Below are positions 10,018 to 23,797 of a DNA stretch of 64,000 nt, one piece after another. Origin of the DNA: Cubamyces lactineus (lineage: Eukaryota; Basidiomycota; Agaricomycetes; Polyporales; Polyporaceae). The DNA lies in the NCBI GenBank assembly GCA_022376465.1, contig JACDTU010000004.1, positions 372,001-436,000 of the forward strand. The letters run 5' to 3'. Made by a program: the position numbers and the translations under genes. Under the pieces are notes generated by a model, which was not told where the DNA came from, made no database searches, and worked only from the letters and a program-made list of their open reading frames with translations. Within the stretch, counting starts at the first letter, position 1, and each line of letters begins with the position of its first letter.

Positions 10018-11938
10018 TAACTGAAGAAATCGTTCTTGCATCACGTGCCAGCTTTCTTATTGCATGGACCTTGGCCGTAGCATTAGATATTCGTTTGTTG
10101 AGCTATCACCGGGGATACGGGACGATTACTTACTAGTAACGTTGATTCGAACCATCGCAGCCGTTGCGCTAAGCGGTAGCACTTTAAAAGCATGGTATCT
10201 CCCCGAGTGTAGTTTGGACATGGACTATCGGCTGCAGGTAGGCAGCCTCTATATACCCTGTGGTCACTGTGGATTATCGTAAGCAGCCGTGACAAAACGA
10301 ATATCAGGTAGGACCCGAGCGTGTCCCGCCTTGCCCTACCAGAGCCCGTCCAGCATATGCCCTCCGAAGGTGATTTCAAGGCGTTGGGCTCAGGAATCGC
10401 AGGGCAGCTATGAACGACAGCCATCCGCCTGCATGTGCGACGCTCGTGGTATCCACAACCGTGTCCGCAGGGCTGAATGCATACGTCGGAAGGCCCGCAC
10501 GTTTTGCGGGATCCTGTGCTGTTGAGCGCTGCCGTTTGATATCACTGACGCCGCACCACGTAAAGGACACGCTTTCATCTCCGTCCTCCAACGTCGTCGT
10601 CGTCGTTTCTCAAGAGCCCGCCTTGTCTTATGTCCTCGGAGCCTGACGCAGAGAGCCTATTGGGTCGAGTGGAATTGCACCCTTCCCTCCAAGTATGAGG
10701 CCCAAGGTACCTCATGCGGATCGCGCGACCGCTCGAACTTATTTTTTGAAGCTGCCTCTCCGGCATCACAGACTGATTTCCAGTGTCCATGCGGCTGAAC
10801 GTTGAGCGATGGGTGAGAGATCTGCCAGTCTAGTCATGCAGTCGATGGCCACAAGTAGCATCTGAATCAGCAGGTCAGAAGGATCGATTCCCGTATTTGT
10901 TGACAACAATCAACCTGGAAACTTCAATGGGCCGGTTCTCTTCCCAGAGATCCCGGCTCAGAGACCGCGGCGGTGGCTTGGAAATAAGCCACTACTTGAA
11001 GGCCGTCCACGGGGGACGAGTGACCAGCTGTTCGTGACCACAAACAGGAGATGCATCAATATTGTTAGTAGTTGGCTGGACCGATGTTGTCCGTCCCTAG
11101 CTCTGCGGTCTCGATGCGACAGGAAGGTAGGAATACGAACAAAGATAATCCGTAGAAGGTTTGTTGCCGCAATATCGCGAGGTTCTCCCGAGTGACATAT
11201 GATGACTGCTGACATGCATTGCCCACAGAACTCTTGCTGACTCTGCTGATGTTGAGCCTCGACTACGGCGTCAGGATCGTCCAAAAACTTGCGACCGGCA
11301 GCGGAGGAGATGGAAGACGAGGAAATCAGAGGGCCGGAGAAGGATGAAGTGCATGCGGCGTGACGCTCGTGTTTCACGGGTCACCTGGTCATTCCAAGTC
11401 GGCGCCCACAGGTCTCTCCTTCGCGATGGCTGCAGTGGCGAGCCTGTTTCGTTCTTCTGGCCTGAGCGCGGCTGCGATCCCTTATCATTCTGTTTTCTGT
11501 CATGCCTTGCGGTCTTCAGGTACGACAGAAGCAGAGATGATCACAAGCGGGTCTCTGCACGAGTGGTCTCGAGGTCACAGCCCTGTGCAGCGCATGTACG
11601 GCCGGGATGTCGTGCGCAGTCCACGCGTGAAGGATGAAGACGAAATTGGATCCAGGCCACCTTGTGCTCATGTCGGCGAACGCGGATTGGGCGGGGTGGG
11701 CAAGAACGGACGGTTGGAGCACGACACGTGAGGCAGCGAGCAAGCTTCCGAGGCGGCTGGCAGGACGAGGTTGTGATGGAAGCCGTCCTTCATCGCAGCT
11801 AGCGTCAATATCATCCTGCTAATTATTTCCGTCCGTCCCAGACTACTTAAGCCCACTCCGCACTCCGTTCTTCTTCTCCCCGTCCTCGACAGCGACCTCT
11901 TCCCCCCCGGATCCTCGTCTGGCCCTCTCGCGACGACC
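10018..11938. other. Intergenic region between the GH5 copies
   Basis: About 1.9 kb with no gene I can support. Short frames on both strands lack domains. It should contain the 3' end of copy 1 and the promoter of copy 2, including the shared CTTAAG-containing motif near 11834-11853. Confidence 0.4.
11834..11853 (+). promoter_or_regulatory. Promoter-like motif, second GH5 copy
   Basis: CGTCCCAGACTACTTAAGCC lies upstream of the ATG at 11939 and matches the motif upstream of copy 1. A pyrimidine-rich tract (TTCTTCTTCTCCCCGTCCTC type) follows between it and the start, a common feature of basidiomycete promoters near transcription starts. Confidence 0.4.
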
Positions 11939-13723
<1,785 letters not shown>

Positions 13724-14848
13724 AGAGGATCAGTCGAGACGGGGCCTTTATGCGCTGGCAAAGGGTATGGTATCCCATACCGTCGGCGCATACACCCGCG
13801 TATACCCCACTGTTGGATGACACGATTATTCCGCCGCTCCTTGTTCGGGCTGAGTTCACTGCATGTAGCCTTCACTGACTGGTTCCTGTTTATAAATCGA
13901 CGACGCGCTCGTCGTATGTACACACATATGCCTCTTTGTAGATAGATAGTTCGCAATGCACGTTGTAATTGCGACCCCCTTCGCTCCAAGGTTCGCACGT
14001 GAGGGCCGTTTCTGGAGCGCTAACTTCTATGCGAACTATATAATATTCATCACCAGGACATAGGCTCGTACAAGTCGTATACATATCGTGAGAGCGTCAT
14101 AGTATCTATCATCATTACGCGTACTACGCGTATGAGCACGGAGGAAAGAAGGGCAGCGAGAGGTGTACGGATCTACGGTACTATCATCAGGTACAAATGC
14201 GCATGCTACAAATGGGAGGTCGTGATCATAAATAACGCCGAAAGGTATACATATACAAGTTGGAATGCCACTTCTGGGTCTTCCCCGACGTGGGACGCAG
14301 GGTGGAACTACAAGGTCAATGGGGATACAAGCGACATAAATACTTCGTTAGCGGGCTGGACGTCACGTTACTAAGGCGTCGTGAGAGGGTGTCCGGATGT
14401 GTGTGCACGAGCGGCACACAAAGTACAAGGTGTCTAGATGGACTCCGAAGGAATAAGAGTTGCTGACAGCGGGAGGAAGGAAAACGTCAGCTCGGGCACC
14501 GTAGTAGAGACGACGGGAACGACCTACCTGCTACAGCAAGCCGTGCGGTCCACTCCAGGAGGTTACCGGCTGGAAGGGAGGGAGGACGAAGTCTGGCTTA
14601 TACGCTGGAGATCGTCCCGGACGAGTCGCGGAGAGGCAGACGGATACTGCAAATAACGCTACAGGCTAGGAGGTATACTGGGAACAGTGCAAGCAGGCGG
14701 TTGCGAGTGGAGCAGAAGAGATCGAGGGATACGGCAGGATCAGAACATTCCAAGATCGGGCGAGTCGGAGGCCTGCAACGAAAGCAAAGCGATGCGTGGG
14801 ATGGGGTATTGGGCGAGCAGCACCAGAACAGTCATCCAGATGACGAGC
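13724..14848. other. Intergenic region, 3' of GH5 copy 2 and 3' of the Zn2Cys6 gene
   Basis: Convergent spacer. A short perfect inverted repeat (GGTATGG, loop TATC, CCATACC) lies at 13764-13781, just 3' of the GH5 stop. Small open frames between 14130 and 14660 have no recognisable features. No gene is called. Confidence 0.4.
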
Positions 14849-15992
14849 CTAGGAGTGATGGGGGCGAGATTGCGCAGCCCCTTCGACGAGACCGGCGCGA
14901 TCGTCGAAGCCTGCAGCGCCCCAATCATAGGAATCGGCAAAGGACGTTTGGGCAGCATGAAGGCCGAATTGCTCAGCCCAGTTAAAGCCGAGTCGCGAGC
15001 CCATTGCCGGGAAGAAAAGGTGTTGGTTTAGTAGATCTCCGGGGGCGATACTGTCGTGGCCTGTTTCGGCAGGTGCGATGCCTACAGCGGAGGGAGCCCA
15101 TGGGTGGTCCGTGGACGGGGGCACACGACCACGTTCAACTGGAGCTGCGGGAGGACTCGTGCCTGAAAAAAAGAACAAGCACATAACCCGTCCGAATGCG
15201 CTCAAAGACCAGGACATCGACGCGCAACGTACCTTCGGCGCCCTCGAGTGTTGACACCGAAGGCGCTGGGGAACCTCCGGCGGCGGCGATGGTAGCGGCG
15301 GCATGTCGCAGGGTGCGGCGACGAGGCTTGGGGGACGCGTTCGCACACGTATGAGCCATCCCATGGCTGAGGCAACGTGTGCAGGGTCGAGCTTCGTCGC
15401 AGCGCTTGCTGACGCGACGACAATTGGTACACTAGGAAGAAGGGAACCAGCGCGCGACTATCAGTCTCAATGCTAGGTTCCAATAGGGGACAATCGACGT
15501 ACTGCGATCTTGACCCCGCGAGTCTTGCGCTGTACGATCGTTGGTGCGACCATTTGTTCCTCATGCATCGTCTGTGCCGTCGACGGCGCAGCTGCCGGTG
15601 AGGGATGGGTTGAACTATCAAGTGAAGCACTGCCCTCGCTCGAGGCTGGCAGGCGTGAGAAAGAGATGAACCGCATGATACTAGGACGAAGAACACGTAC
15701 CTAATTGAGAGCGGTGGACCAGAGCAGGCACTACAACGTAGTCTGCGAAGGGCGAATGCGGTAGCCTCCCCATCGCCGTGTCCACGCGAGGCCCTTGGAA
15801 CTGTGCACGCTCGCGCGCATACGTGAACAGCATCCTGATGAAGGGCCCGCACGTCTGGCACCAGGGTAAATGCAGCAATGACGCATGTGGATCATCGACA
15901 GGTGCAAATGGCTCATCATGGCTCTCAACAGGCTGTGAACCCTCGGGCGAGGGTGCAGAGTCTGAAGATGCGTACAGAGGAGGGTAAGACAT
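14849..15992 (-). CDS. Small Zn2Cys6 (GAL4-type) transcription regulator
   Basis: Fungal binuclear zinc-cluster DNA-binding protein, reconstructed by splicing; no single long frame contains it. Exons on the minus strand are 15701-15992, 15503-15645, 15233-15431 and 14849-15162. All junctions are GT-AG and in phase, giving 315 residues. The zinc cluster spans the exon 2/3 junction: KTRGVKIA is followed by CTNCRRVSKRCDEARPCTRC and then LSHGMAHTC. The spacing C-x2-C-x6-C-x5-C-x2-C-x8-C fits the Zn2Cys6 class, at about residues 146-174. A basic stretch (KPRRR) follows. The N-terminal 95 residues include a WCQTC motif, and the C-terminus is Ala/Pro/Ser-rich with no fungal-specific TF domain. Target genes are unknown; the neighbours are the GH5 pair and a protease. 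Confidence 0.78.
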
Positions 15993-17858
15993 GTGGTCGC
16001 GAGGTTGATTGGCACGCAGTCAGGCGGGACGGCAGTGGGTATGACGGGAGCGATTGGAGGGAGGTGGGGCAATAGCTCGATCGACGAGGGGCGGCTTGAG
16101 AGGGAGGTTTTGTACGAAAAGGCAAAGGCGGTGGGAGTTGTTTACATTCAAAGTCGCCGCTTGTCTTCAAGGAGAGGCGCAGCCTGCGAGGCGTCCATCA
16201 ATCCGAGACCGCACGGTCGCCTAACTATAACAATAAACAAGTATACTGACGCGTTATTGTCCTGTTCATCTCAAAACTCGTGCACTACGAGAGGAAACTG
16301 AGCTTGAGCGTACGAGGTGATGTTCCTCACTTATTCGTGCTGGACATAACAGGTTTTTCCACGCGAGGTAAGTATTGTGCACATCGCCTGCAAAGCCGGT
16401 TGCATCTGTGAGGGTTGAATATGCGCAACAGATCCGAGATGCGATCGGAGACATTCGGAACCAATCCTCCTTGACCTGTGTGGGGTTGACGCATCTGACG
16501 CCCCCTCATAGAACAAATCCGGGGACTGTGCCGCGTTTACAACCACATCTGAATATGTGGATGGGGCGCGGATCTATGCAAGAAGCTATCCTGAGTAAGG
16601 AACGGAGTATCCGAGAAAGCAGCAAACACTCAACGCGCGAGACCTACCCGAGTGCGACTTCATGAGCAAGGGAACTGTTTGGAGTCTTTCGACCAACTTC
16701 GGTCCGTGATCCACAGATGCGGATTTCTCGGCAATCTTGTCCCTATACAGATTAGAGATTATTCAGTGCCCCGAGTGCTGCCGATAGATACGCCTCTTGT
16801 ACGAAAGGTATGTACCTCACGCGCGGACACCACCCACCTGCGGACAGGCGGTGTTTGGGCGTGCTGTGGAAGGCAGGTCATACTCTGAGCCGTCGAGATG
16901 TATACCATCAGAATCGGACTGGCCTTTAGGGGCTGGCGTCAATGATGATGAATGGAGTACAAGGGTGTATACGGCCGTCCGCACAGCCGTTGTCCGTCCC
17001 CGCAGCGGCTGCTTCCTCAAGGCTTCCCACAATATCACGATGTATACGGTCCACCGGCGGACACGGGCGGATGACATGCATCTTCTGTTTGTCGGGCTGA
17101 GTATCACAACAACTATGCAAGCAAACCAGTGTTACCGTCCCACGACGTCCGCGTATACGTATACGGGTCCACGTTTCACGGTGGGCGGCGCAGAAGTCGG
17201 GAATTTAGAACGGACTATGGTCTTCGAGCTTCAAGTAATGCCCCACGGCCCTCCACTGGCACCCGAATATCACGATGGCCTTGGCGCAGGACCTGTGCAG
17301 CACCCAAATACCGCCCGCGCGGTGGGCCAGCTTACGCAGATGCCCCGAGCTGTGCCCTTAGTTGGTGATGGCGTCCAGACGCGCAGCCAGTGTCTGCGGC
17401 GGCGTAGATACACGTGTATCTTTCTAAGCCCTGATGCTGGCGCACGACCACAAGCCCAAGAGTCAGAGGCATTGAATGCTGCTGAGTAAGTACTTGTAGT
17501 GGCATGGGAGGAGGTGGTGGTAGGTGGTGGCGTGTGGCAGAGAGCCCGCGGTCGGGGCTCGGTGATCGTTCGGGTGCAATCTTCCGCTAGTCGCCCATCC
17601 GACGCCAGCCTTGAAACTTGAGTTCAAATATGACCCCCTTCCTTGGCCCGGACTCAATATACAGTGCCCAGCAAGCCGGCTATGTTTTCACTGAGCTCGG
17701 ATGATCAACAGCGTCCATTCGTGAGTAAGTGAAGATAGCAATAAAACATGGATCAAGGTATACGTTAAAGCGCTATATGCTACATAATGTCCGGCAAGAA
17801 ATATCGTATCCCAATGACACATCCAGGATGGACGTCAACACGGCACCTCCACACACGT
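15993..17858. other. Gene-poor spacer upstream of the Zn2Cys6 gene
   Basis: About 1.9 kb. The longest open frame (16797-17489, plus strand) has no domain, no low-complexity logic and no splice partners, so I do not call it. A palindromic CGTATACGTATACG lies near 17153-17166. The right part is the 3' flank of the aspartic protease gene. Confidence 0.35.
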
Positions 17859-20142
17859 CTACTCGTTGTAGGGGTCCACGAACTTCGGCGGCGCCCCGCC
17901 ACTCATTCCTCCGGTGGGGACCGCACGGTATCCCTTGTTCGCCCGGTTCGCACGCACCGCGAATGCGGCGACGACGATGAGCAGAATAAGCGCGGCGGCC
18001 AAGAGCCCGATGATGATGTAGCTGTTGCGCGTGAGGCCGTCGAGATCCACGCTGCTTCCGCCTGCCGTCGAATCTACCGCCGCGTCCTCGGCGAGCGCAC
18101 CGCTCAACGCAGCGTTCGACGACGAGGGCTGAGCGGACCCGGCCCAGACGGTGGGGTAGGGCGCGAATGTCTGCTTGTTGTCTGCAGAGGTGACGGAGAC
18201 GCTGTACGTCGGGCCGGTGTATGCGAGCTGCGTTGTCGTGGGCGTCACGCCGTACGTCGAGGTGAAGTATTGCTGGTATGCGGAGAGGCGTTTCAGCATC
18301 AGCGCGTCTGTCTCAGCCCATGCTGCGTCGGCGTTCACGATCTATGCGGAAGAGAGAAGTCAGGAAGACGTGTCAGTCGTGAGAAACGAGAGAGTACACA
18401 CGCTGAGGATCTGCATGTAAGGGTTCCCGTCAGCCTTGCTCGTCTGGTTGCCGTAATCGTAGAGCGAGTAGATGTTGCGCATGAACGAGTCGCCGATGAG
18501 CCAGTCTGACGAGTTCGATGTCAGCTTCGTCTCACACTGCCTATGAGCAAATGCACCCACCAGTGCCAAGTCCCATGGGGTTTTCGTTCACAGTGATAGC
18601 GCCCAGACAGTTCTGGATACCGTCCGCGGTGGTGTTGAGGACAACAGCATCGATCGGGTGCATAGGATATGGGTTCCCGCTACATCAGCAAGTCAGTGCT
18701 ACTTTTGATTGTACACCTTGCCAGGACGTGACGCACGCGAAGTAGAAGGTCAGGTTCAACTTAGTGTCGCAAGGAATGATGTAGCCGGGACCAGCGCCGA
18801 GCGTGTCGTTCGTTGGTACAGCGCCGGGGATGTTCTTGTACGCAGCATCGACGAACTCCTTGGGGCCGGAGACTGTGTGGGGTTTGGGTGTAAGCACCGT
18901 ATGGTATGGAATAAATACCGTAGGATTCTCTGTATACGTACTCCAGCTAGTACCTGTATCAAGCGTGGCGAGGGTCTTGCCGCTAGGGAATTGCACGCCG
19001 AATGCTTGCTGCGAGACGTTCGCCAAGGCAGAATCGCCGGTGACCATCTTTCCGTTGACCGACATTCCGTCCAAAAAGGTCGACCAGCCGAACGTTCCAA
19101 TGACCGGAAGCTTGGGGGCGGAAGTGACAGCCTCGTACTCCGTGACAAGCTCGGCTGGCATCGCAAACAGAGTCAACACTTTCCTTCCAGGTATGTGTAT
19201 GCGACGTGATGATACGCACAAACCGTCAGGACACCACCGTCGGTAACCCCCAGTTCGCCACGGTCCATGAGGAAGGTGAAGTAGTTTGGCTGGTCCTGGT
19301 TGTGTATGAAAATCTACAGAATACCGTGAGACATTCACATATGATCTCAAAGCTGAAATACACTCACGTTCAGGAGCAGTGGGATGCCGCTGGCCGCGTA
19401 CGTCGTGTTCGCGAGGTTACTGAGAATGTTCGACGATTGGTACCTGTGGTGCGGACGTCCGTTCAGTGACGACATCCAGCACGATACTGTCTACCACGCA
19501 CATGCTGAGGCCAATCAGACCGCTGATTTCATTCTTGATAGGAGAAACACCGTCCGCAATCACTGAGGAAAGGCGTTGTGGATGAGCATCCCTAATCAGG
19601 CGAACAGTAGCGAGGTCCGACGTACTGATAGCCTGGTTCTGCACCGTGTATGGACCCCATGTAGCATTTACGAGCATCAATGGCCCAGGTGCGTGGGTAC
19701 CATCGCTGCCGATGCATCGTTAGAGTCGGCTTGCATTCGCCATACCATGGACACTCACGCATAGTCCGTGGACGAGTTAACGCCGGTATAGAACATGCCC
19801 GGGGGAACGATAGCGTTGCCGACGGTGGTATCGATCCATGTGTCTGAACTGCCCGTGTCAAGGATGCACTGACAGACATTGATGAGCCATTCACATATAA
19901 ATTGGTGATGCACAACTACACACCTGGAAAGGCACACCGTTCACATACAGCGTCGCAGTGTACCCCTGGTTCGACGCATGCGTGAAACCAAAGCTCTTGT
20001 CGCCACTGACACGAGTGACAGACACGGGGTGCTTCGGGTCCCCACCGAGATCGAGAGCGCGACGCGTCACTGGGATCTTCGCGCCGGTGACATAAGTAGC
20101 AGAGAGAAGAGAAAAGGTAGAAACAATAGTCGACAAGCGCAT
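17859..20142 (-). CDS. Pepsin-like aspartic protease (A1) with C-terminal membrane anchor
   Basis: Secretory-pathway aspartic endopeptidase of family A1. The ATG at 20142 gives a signal peptide (MRLSTIVSTFSLLSATYVTG). A longer frame upstream begins with TTG and is not used. Many short introns interrupt the gene. The first catalytic motif is ILDTGSSDTWID (about 19835-19870) and the second is LATLDTGTSWSTYT (about 18930-18970). The pepsin-like C-terminal lobe follows with DWLIGDSFMRNIYSLYDYG. After the protease domain comes a Ser/Ala-rich stalk and a hydrophobic segment (YIIIGLLAAALILLIVVAAF). A short basic tail then ends near DPYNE. The topology suggests a type I membrane or cell-surface protease, like basidiomycete anchored aspartic proteases. 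Exact exon borders in the middle were not all verified. Confidence 0.85.
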
Positions 20143-21251
20143 GCTGGAACTCCAACCCAAGGGAACAAGGACACCGATGGATTAGAGGCAGCGAAGAAAA
20201 GAAGGCAAAGTGGAATGGGTATGCTAGTTGGCCGGCTTCCTGGTCTTTAAGCAGCCCCGGACATGCGCGGGAAGAGCGAGAATAACTGTTGCGAATTAGC
20301 AGATGGCGGCACCGCCCTTGCGGCCCCCAGTTCCTGGTCGGGGCATCGCCGCTAATCTCGGATACACTTCTTGCGAATCCTCCGCGGCTCTGCCTCGCGA
20401 CGGTGAGACTCACGCGAGAATGGGAGTGAAACCGCACCGTTCGGAGTGTGCGGGGGTGGAAGCAAATTGAAGGCGACGATTGCAAATCCTATCGTATATA
20501 GTACGTCGCTCATGCGTAGCTGCTAGGAGATATTCGTGGGATGCAGTGGTAACCCGCTGGTTAAAACAACGCCATCTTGTGAGCATGACTTGTGTAACAC
20601 CATTGACAGGTTACAGGAGGAAACGTCGCACAAACCGAGCCGGGTCATGAAGCGGTCGTTTGCTTGTCAGACTCGGTCACTCAGACATGGTGGCAACGCC
20701 GCCATCAGCCGGAGGCTTTGCAGGCACTGCTTGAGGAGGCGAGGACGAGACATCATGCTGTTCTTTTCAAATTGAAAACACCGTTCGGGGCTGTAGGATT
20801 TTGCGCTCTGCACTGTCAGTGATCCGGTCGCACTGCAGCTAGGTGAGTTTGGATGTTAGGTATTCTTCTAAGAAACAGAAAAAAGGTGTAAGTGATCATG
20901 AGTCTGACAGAGGATTGTGGCAAGAGCTCGGCCAAGGTGCTTTCTGTCAGGCCCGGTCACTAAATGGAGGATTACGTGAGCGATTCACTCGCGTGGCAAA
21001 CTCGTGGTGCAGATCGAGAGATACGTTTACAATAGAAATCACATGTGACGTAGTTTCGCACAACGCCCAGCAAGGTGCAAGTCAACACTGTCAACCACAT
21101 CCTCCTCCAACTGTCCCCAGCCCTGGTTGGCTGTCTCCGCAAGACTCAGCAAGACCCCTCGCAAGCTCGACAGGGACAATCCAATTTCTACACCACGCAT
21201 CACTACTCAGTACACTACGCATTCTAGCTAGCTCGGCTCGTTCAAACCACT
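20143..21251. other. Divergent intergenic region
   Basis: About 1.1 kb between the divergently transcribed aspartic protease (minus) and the membrane protein at 21252 (plus). It should contain both promoters. No gene or repeat is supported. Confidence 0.4.
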
Positions 21252-22229
21252 ATGCGGCTATCCCTCCTGTTATGCACCGTTGCGCTGGTTAATAGCTCCC
21301 TGGCTGCGGTACTACTCGACTTCACGACATCAACTAGCATCTCGAGACGAGCCTTGGAAGGTATTCTGGACGGCTTCAATGACAAGGGCCAAACAGCTAC
21401 ACATGATCTCACAGATGCACTATCTACAACTGTGCTCGTGCCTACTCACACGCTTGATGACCCGGAGCTGAAGTCTTTCTTGGGTTTCTCAACCACACCT
21501 ACGGACTCGGCGACGACCAAGACCAAGGCCAAAGACAAGGAAACTTCCTCTCTGGTTCTCACTGGCACTGCTTACTCCGTTATCGGCACTCCTCCACCTA
21601 TCCAATCACGTACCTCTACCCCGTCTTTCAGTGCTGCGACGCCTCCTCCTTCTGATTCGACTGTGCCTACGAGCCAGGCAGCGGCTTCTCAAGCCAGTAG
21701 CGGCACGAGCGAGTGGAAGATCATCGGTGTCGCAGTCATCGCTTTCACCACGGTTGCTGGCATCCTCCTGCTTTCTGTCTTCTTCGACCAGTGGTGGCGG
21801 TTCGTGCGCGATATGTTCGGACGCAAGAGGAAGGAGACAGAAGAGGAGCTTGTGCCTGACTGGGAGAAGGCTGAGTGGAATTTGCGCTTTGGTCAGGACC
21901 GTCAACGCTACCCTTCCTTTGGCTCGCTGCCGTCGCTGGCCAGAGTGCAACCGCCGCCTCCTGCAGCCCTCGGCCCTTCGCGGAACTTAGAGAGAAGCAG
22001 GACTATTGGAACATCCCCTTCTGGCGCGTTTGACGAGGCAAGTCGTTCTCAAGTGTCTCCCCGACAGAGCAGCCCCAAGGGTGTTGGTCTTGGCCTGGGG
22101 AGGATGGGTAGCGTAGGCTCTCAATCGTCGAAGGAGAAGCCCAGACAGGAAGCTATAGGCAAAAATCCATTTGACGATGACGCTCGATCAATGATGCCAG
22201 ACGATGTGTATGGGGGAGTCGAGAACTGA
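21252..22229 (+). CDS. Single-pass membrane protein, unknown function
   Basis: Intronless, 325 residues from the ATG at 21252. Residues 1-19 (MRLSLLLCTVALVNSSLAA) form a signal peptide. The outer part (20-152) is Ser/Thr-rich and probably O-glycosylated. A clear transmembrane helix is at about 157-178 (IIGVAVIAFTTVAGILLLSVFF), followed by a basic stop-transfer cluster (GRKRKE). The cytoplasmic tail of about 145 residues is Pro/Ser/Gly-rich with several S/T-P sites and ends DDVYGGVEN. The layout recalls fungal wall-stress-sensor-like or mid2-like proteins, but no Cys-rich or WSC domain is present. Function is not assigned. Confidence 0.75.
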   Translation: MRLSLLLCTVALVNSSLAAVLLDFTTSTSISRRALEGILDGFNDKGQTATHDLTDALSTTVLVPTHTLDDPELKSFLGFSTTPTDSATTKTKAKDKETSSLVLTGTAYSVIGTPPPIQSRTSTPSFSAATPPPSDSTVPTSQAAASQASSGTSEWKIIGVAVIAFTTVAGILLLSVFFDQWWRFVRDMFGRKRKETEEELVPDWEKAEWNLRFGQDRQRYPSFGSLPSLARVQPPPPAALGPSRNLERSRTIGTSPSGAFDEASRSQVSPRQSSPKGVGLGLGRMGSVGSQSSKEKPRQEAIGKNPFDDDARSMMPDDVYGGVEN

Positions 22230-22390
22230 GCGAGGCAGGGACGAGGGATGGTCGCACGCCGGGAAGCCGCGAACACACATGTAAGATCCACACACCATTG
22301 TATCTCTAGCACATACCCATCGCTACCACACGTTCTTTTCACTCGGAGTGCTCATCGCGTGTAATATGATGTATTGTCTGCAGCCGCATG

Positions 22391-22797
22391 TCACTGCGAG
22401 GGTGGTGCAGGGGGCTGCGTCGAGGGGGAGGCGTTAACGCTCTCCTTTGGAGCAGGATATGACTTCTCGAGCTGGTCGGACACGTAAAGACCAATAGCGG
22501 CGAACGCTGTGATGCCTAGTGAGATGTACAGCCGTGTCCTAGCAGGCAGGACTAGATGACCGTCGTTAGCTATTTGTCGATCCCGGTAACACTTTGGCAC
22601 AAGAATTACCTGCGTACGACTCCCATATTGACCTCTCCTGCACGGGTTTCGTGCGAAACCTGAACTCGGGAACCTTCTGCTCCGACTGTTGTGGAGCTTT
22701 TGGTGGTTGGGACATAGCTCAGAAAGAAGTGAGATGTGTGGCTGAAGCCGGTGGTGGTGGTCAGAACGAAAGGCGTGATCATCGCATGCGCGCCCAT
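22391..22797 (-). CDS. Small membrane protein, unknown function
   Basis: Two exons on the minus strand. Exon 1 begins at the ATG at 22797 and ends NMGVVR at a GTAATT donor; exon 2 resumes at CTAG|GACACGG and encodes RTRLYISLGITAFAAIGLYV. The product is about 115 residues with one hydrophobic helix (YISLGITAFAAIGLYV) and a Pro/Ser-rich tail ending PPAPPSQ. The start is uncertain: in-frame ATGs at 22797, 22782 and just before MGVVRR are all possible. The shortest would give a membrane protein of about 55 residues. It is divergently paired with riboflavin synthase; the two ATGs are 86 nt apart. No family is recognised. Confidence 0.5.
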
Positions 22798-22883
22798 TCG
22801 CCAATTCGGAATCGACCCCTCTTCGCTCAGGACCTCAATCTCAGCATCCCGCTCAGCTCAACGCACAGAAGTATAGAACGAGG

Positions 22884-23797
22884 ATGTTCACAGGTCTGGT
22901 ATGCCAACACGCACGCTCGCTGCTCTCCGCTCATTATCTCCTTTTTCCTTGCTTGGACGTGCTCGCATAGATCGAGCACCTCGGCACCGTCGTAGACATC
23001 GTCCACGATGCGGGCGGATGTACGCTCATCATCGCGGACTCTGCGCCTATCCTGGATGATTGCCACGTTGGCGACTCCATCGCGGTCAACGGCGCGTGCC
23101 TCACGGTGACCGAGTTCGACAAGGAGGAGAAGGGCGGCTGGTTCAAGGTCTGGCTCGCGAACGAGACCCTAGACAGGACGGATCTCGGTGAGCGCGACAT
23201 GTCGCCATGGCGCACTTCGCGAGCATGCTAACATCCGACCAGGGGAGCGCAAAGTCGGGGACCAGGTGAATCTGGAGCGTGCCATGGGCGCGCACGTCCG
23301 GTTTGGAGGCCATTTTGTGCAGGTGAGGATCCCGGTCTAGATCATAGTAGATGCGCGCTGCGCTTGTTTCACGCCTGTGCTCACTGGAACGCGTCCAGGC
23401 ACACGTCGACACTACCGCCACCGTCGTCGACAAGAAGCCGGATGGCGACTCGTTACGCATACTGTTCCAGCTTCCAGAGCCTACGCCCGAGCGGCCATCC
23501 TTGCTGCCGTACCTCATCCCGAAGGGCTACGTCGCGATTGACGGAACGTCCCTCACGATCACCTCTGTGGATGATGCGAATCGCACGTTTGGGGTTATGC
23601 TCATCAAGCATACGCAGGAGAAGATCACCCTTCCCAAGAAGCCCATCGGGTCGAAGGTGAACATCGAGGTCGACATGGTTGGCAAGTTTGTGGAGAAAAG
23701 CGTGCAGGCTGCGCTGGGCGGTGGCGGTGGCCCTCTTCGCGCACTGGTCGAGAAGGTCGTCGAGGACGTTCTGGTAAAGAAGGGTGTAATTCATTAA
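22884..23797 (+). CDS. RIB5: Riboflavin synthase, alpha chain type
   Basis: Dismutates two 6,7-dimethyl-8-ribityllumazine molecules to riboflavin, the last step of vitamin B2 synthesis. Four exons: 22884-22898, 22971-23187, 23243-23322 and 23399-23797. Exon 1 encodes only MFTGL, the invariant N-terminus of this family. The two lumazine-binding repeats are visible. The first is IEHLGTVVDIV... with DSIAVNGACLTVTEFD and ANETLDRTDLG. The second is GHFVQAHVDTTATV with YVAIDGTSLTITSVDD and MLIKHTQEKITL. The C-terminal helix has NIEVDMVGKFVEK. All introns are GT-AG and in phase. It is complete and probably functional, sharing a short bidirectional promoter with the small membrane protein on its left. 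Confidence 0.94.

Noticed and set aside
10130..10215. tRNA-like GGTTCGAATC on the minus strand
   Set aside because: The T-stem does not pair (GATGG against CAACG) and no anticodon or acceptor arms form.
13764..13781. Hairpin GGTATGG-TATC-CCATACC after the GH5 stop
   Set aside because: Bacterial-type terminators do not apply here; short perfect inverted repeats of this size occur by chance.
16797..17489. 230-residue open frame on the plus strand
   Set aside because: No domain, biased toward random composition, no matching splice sites or signal, and overlapped by equally long frames on the other strand.
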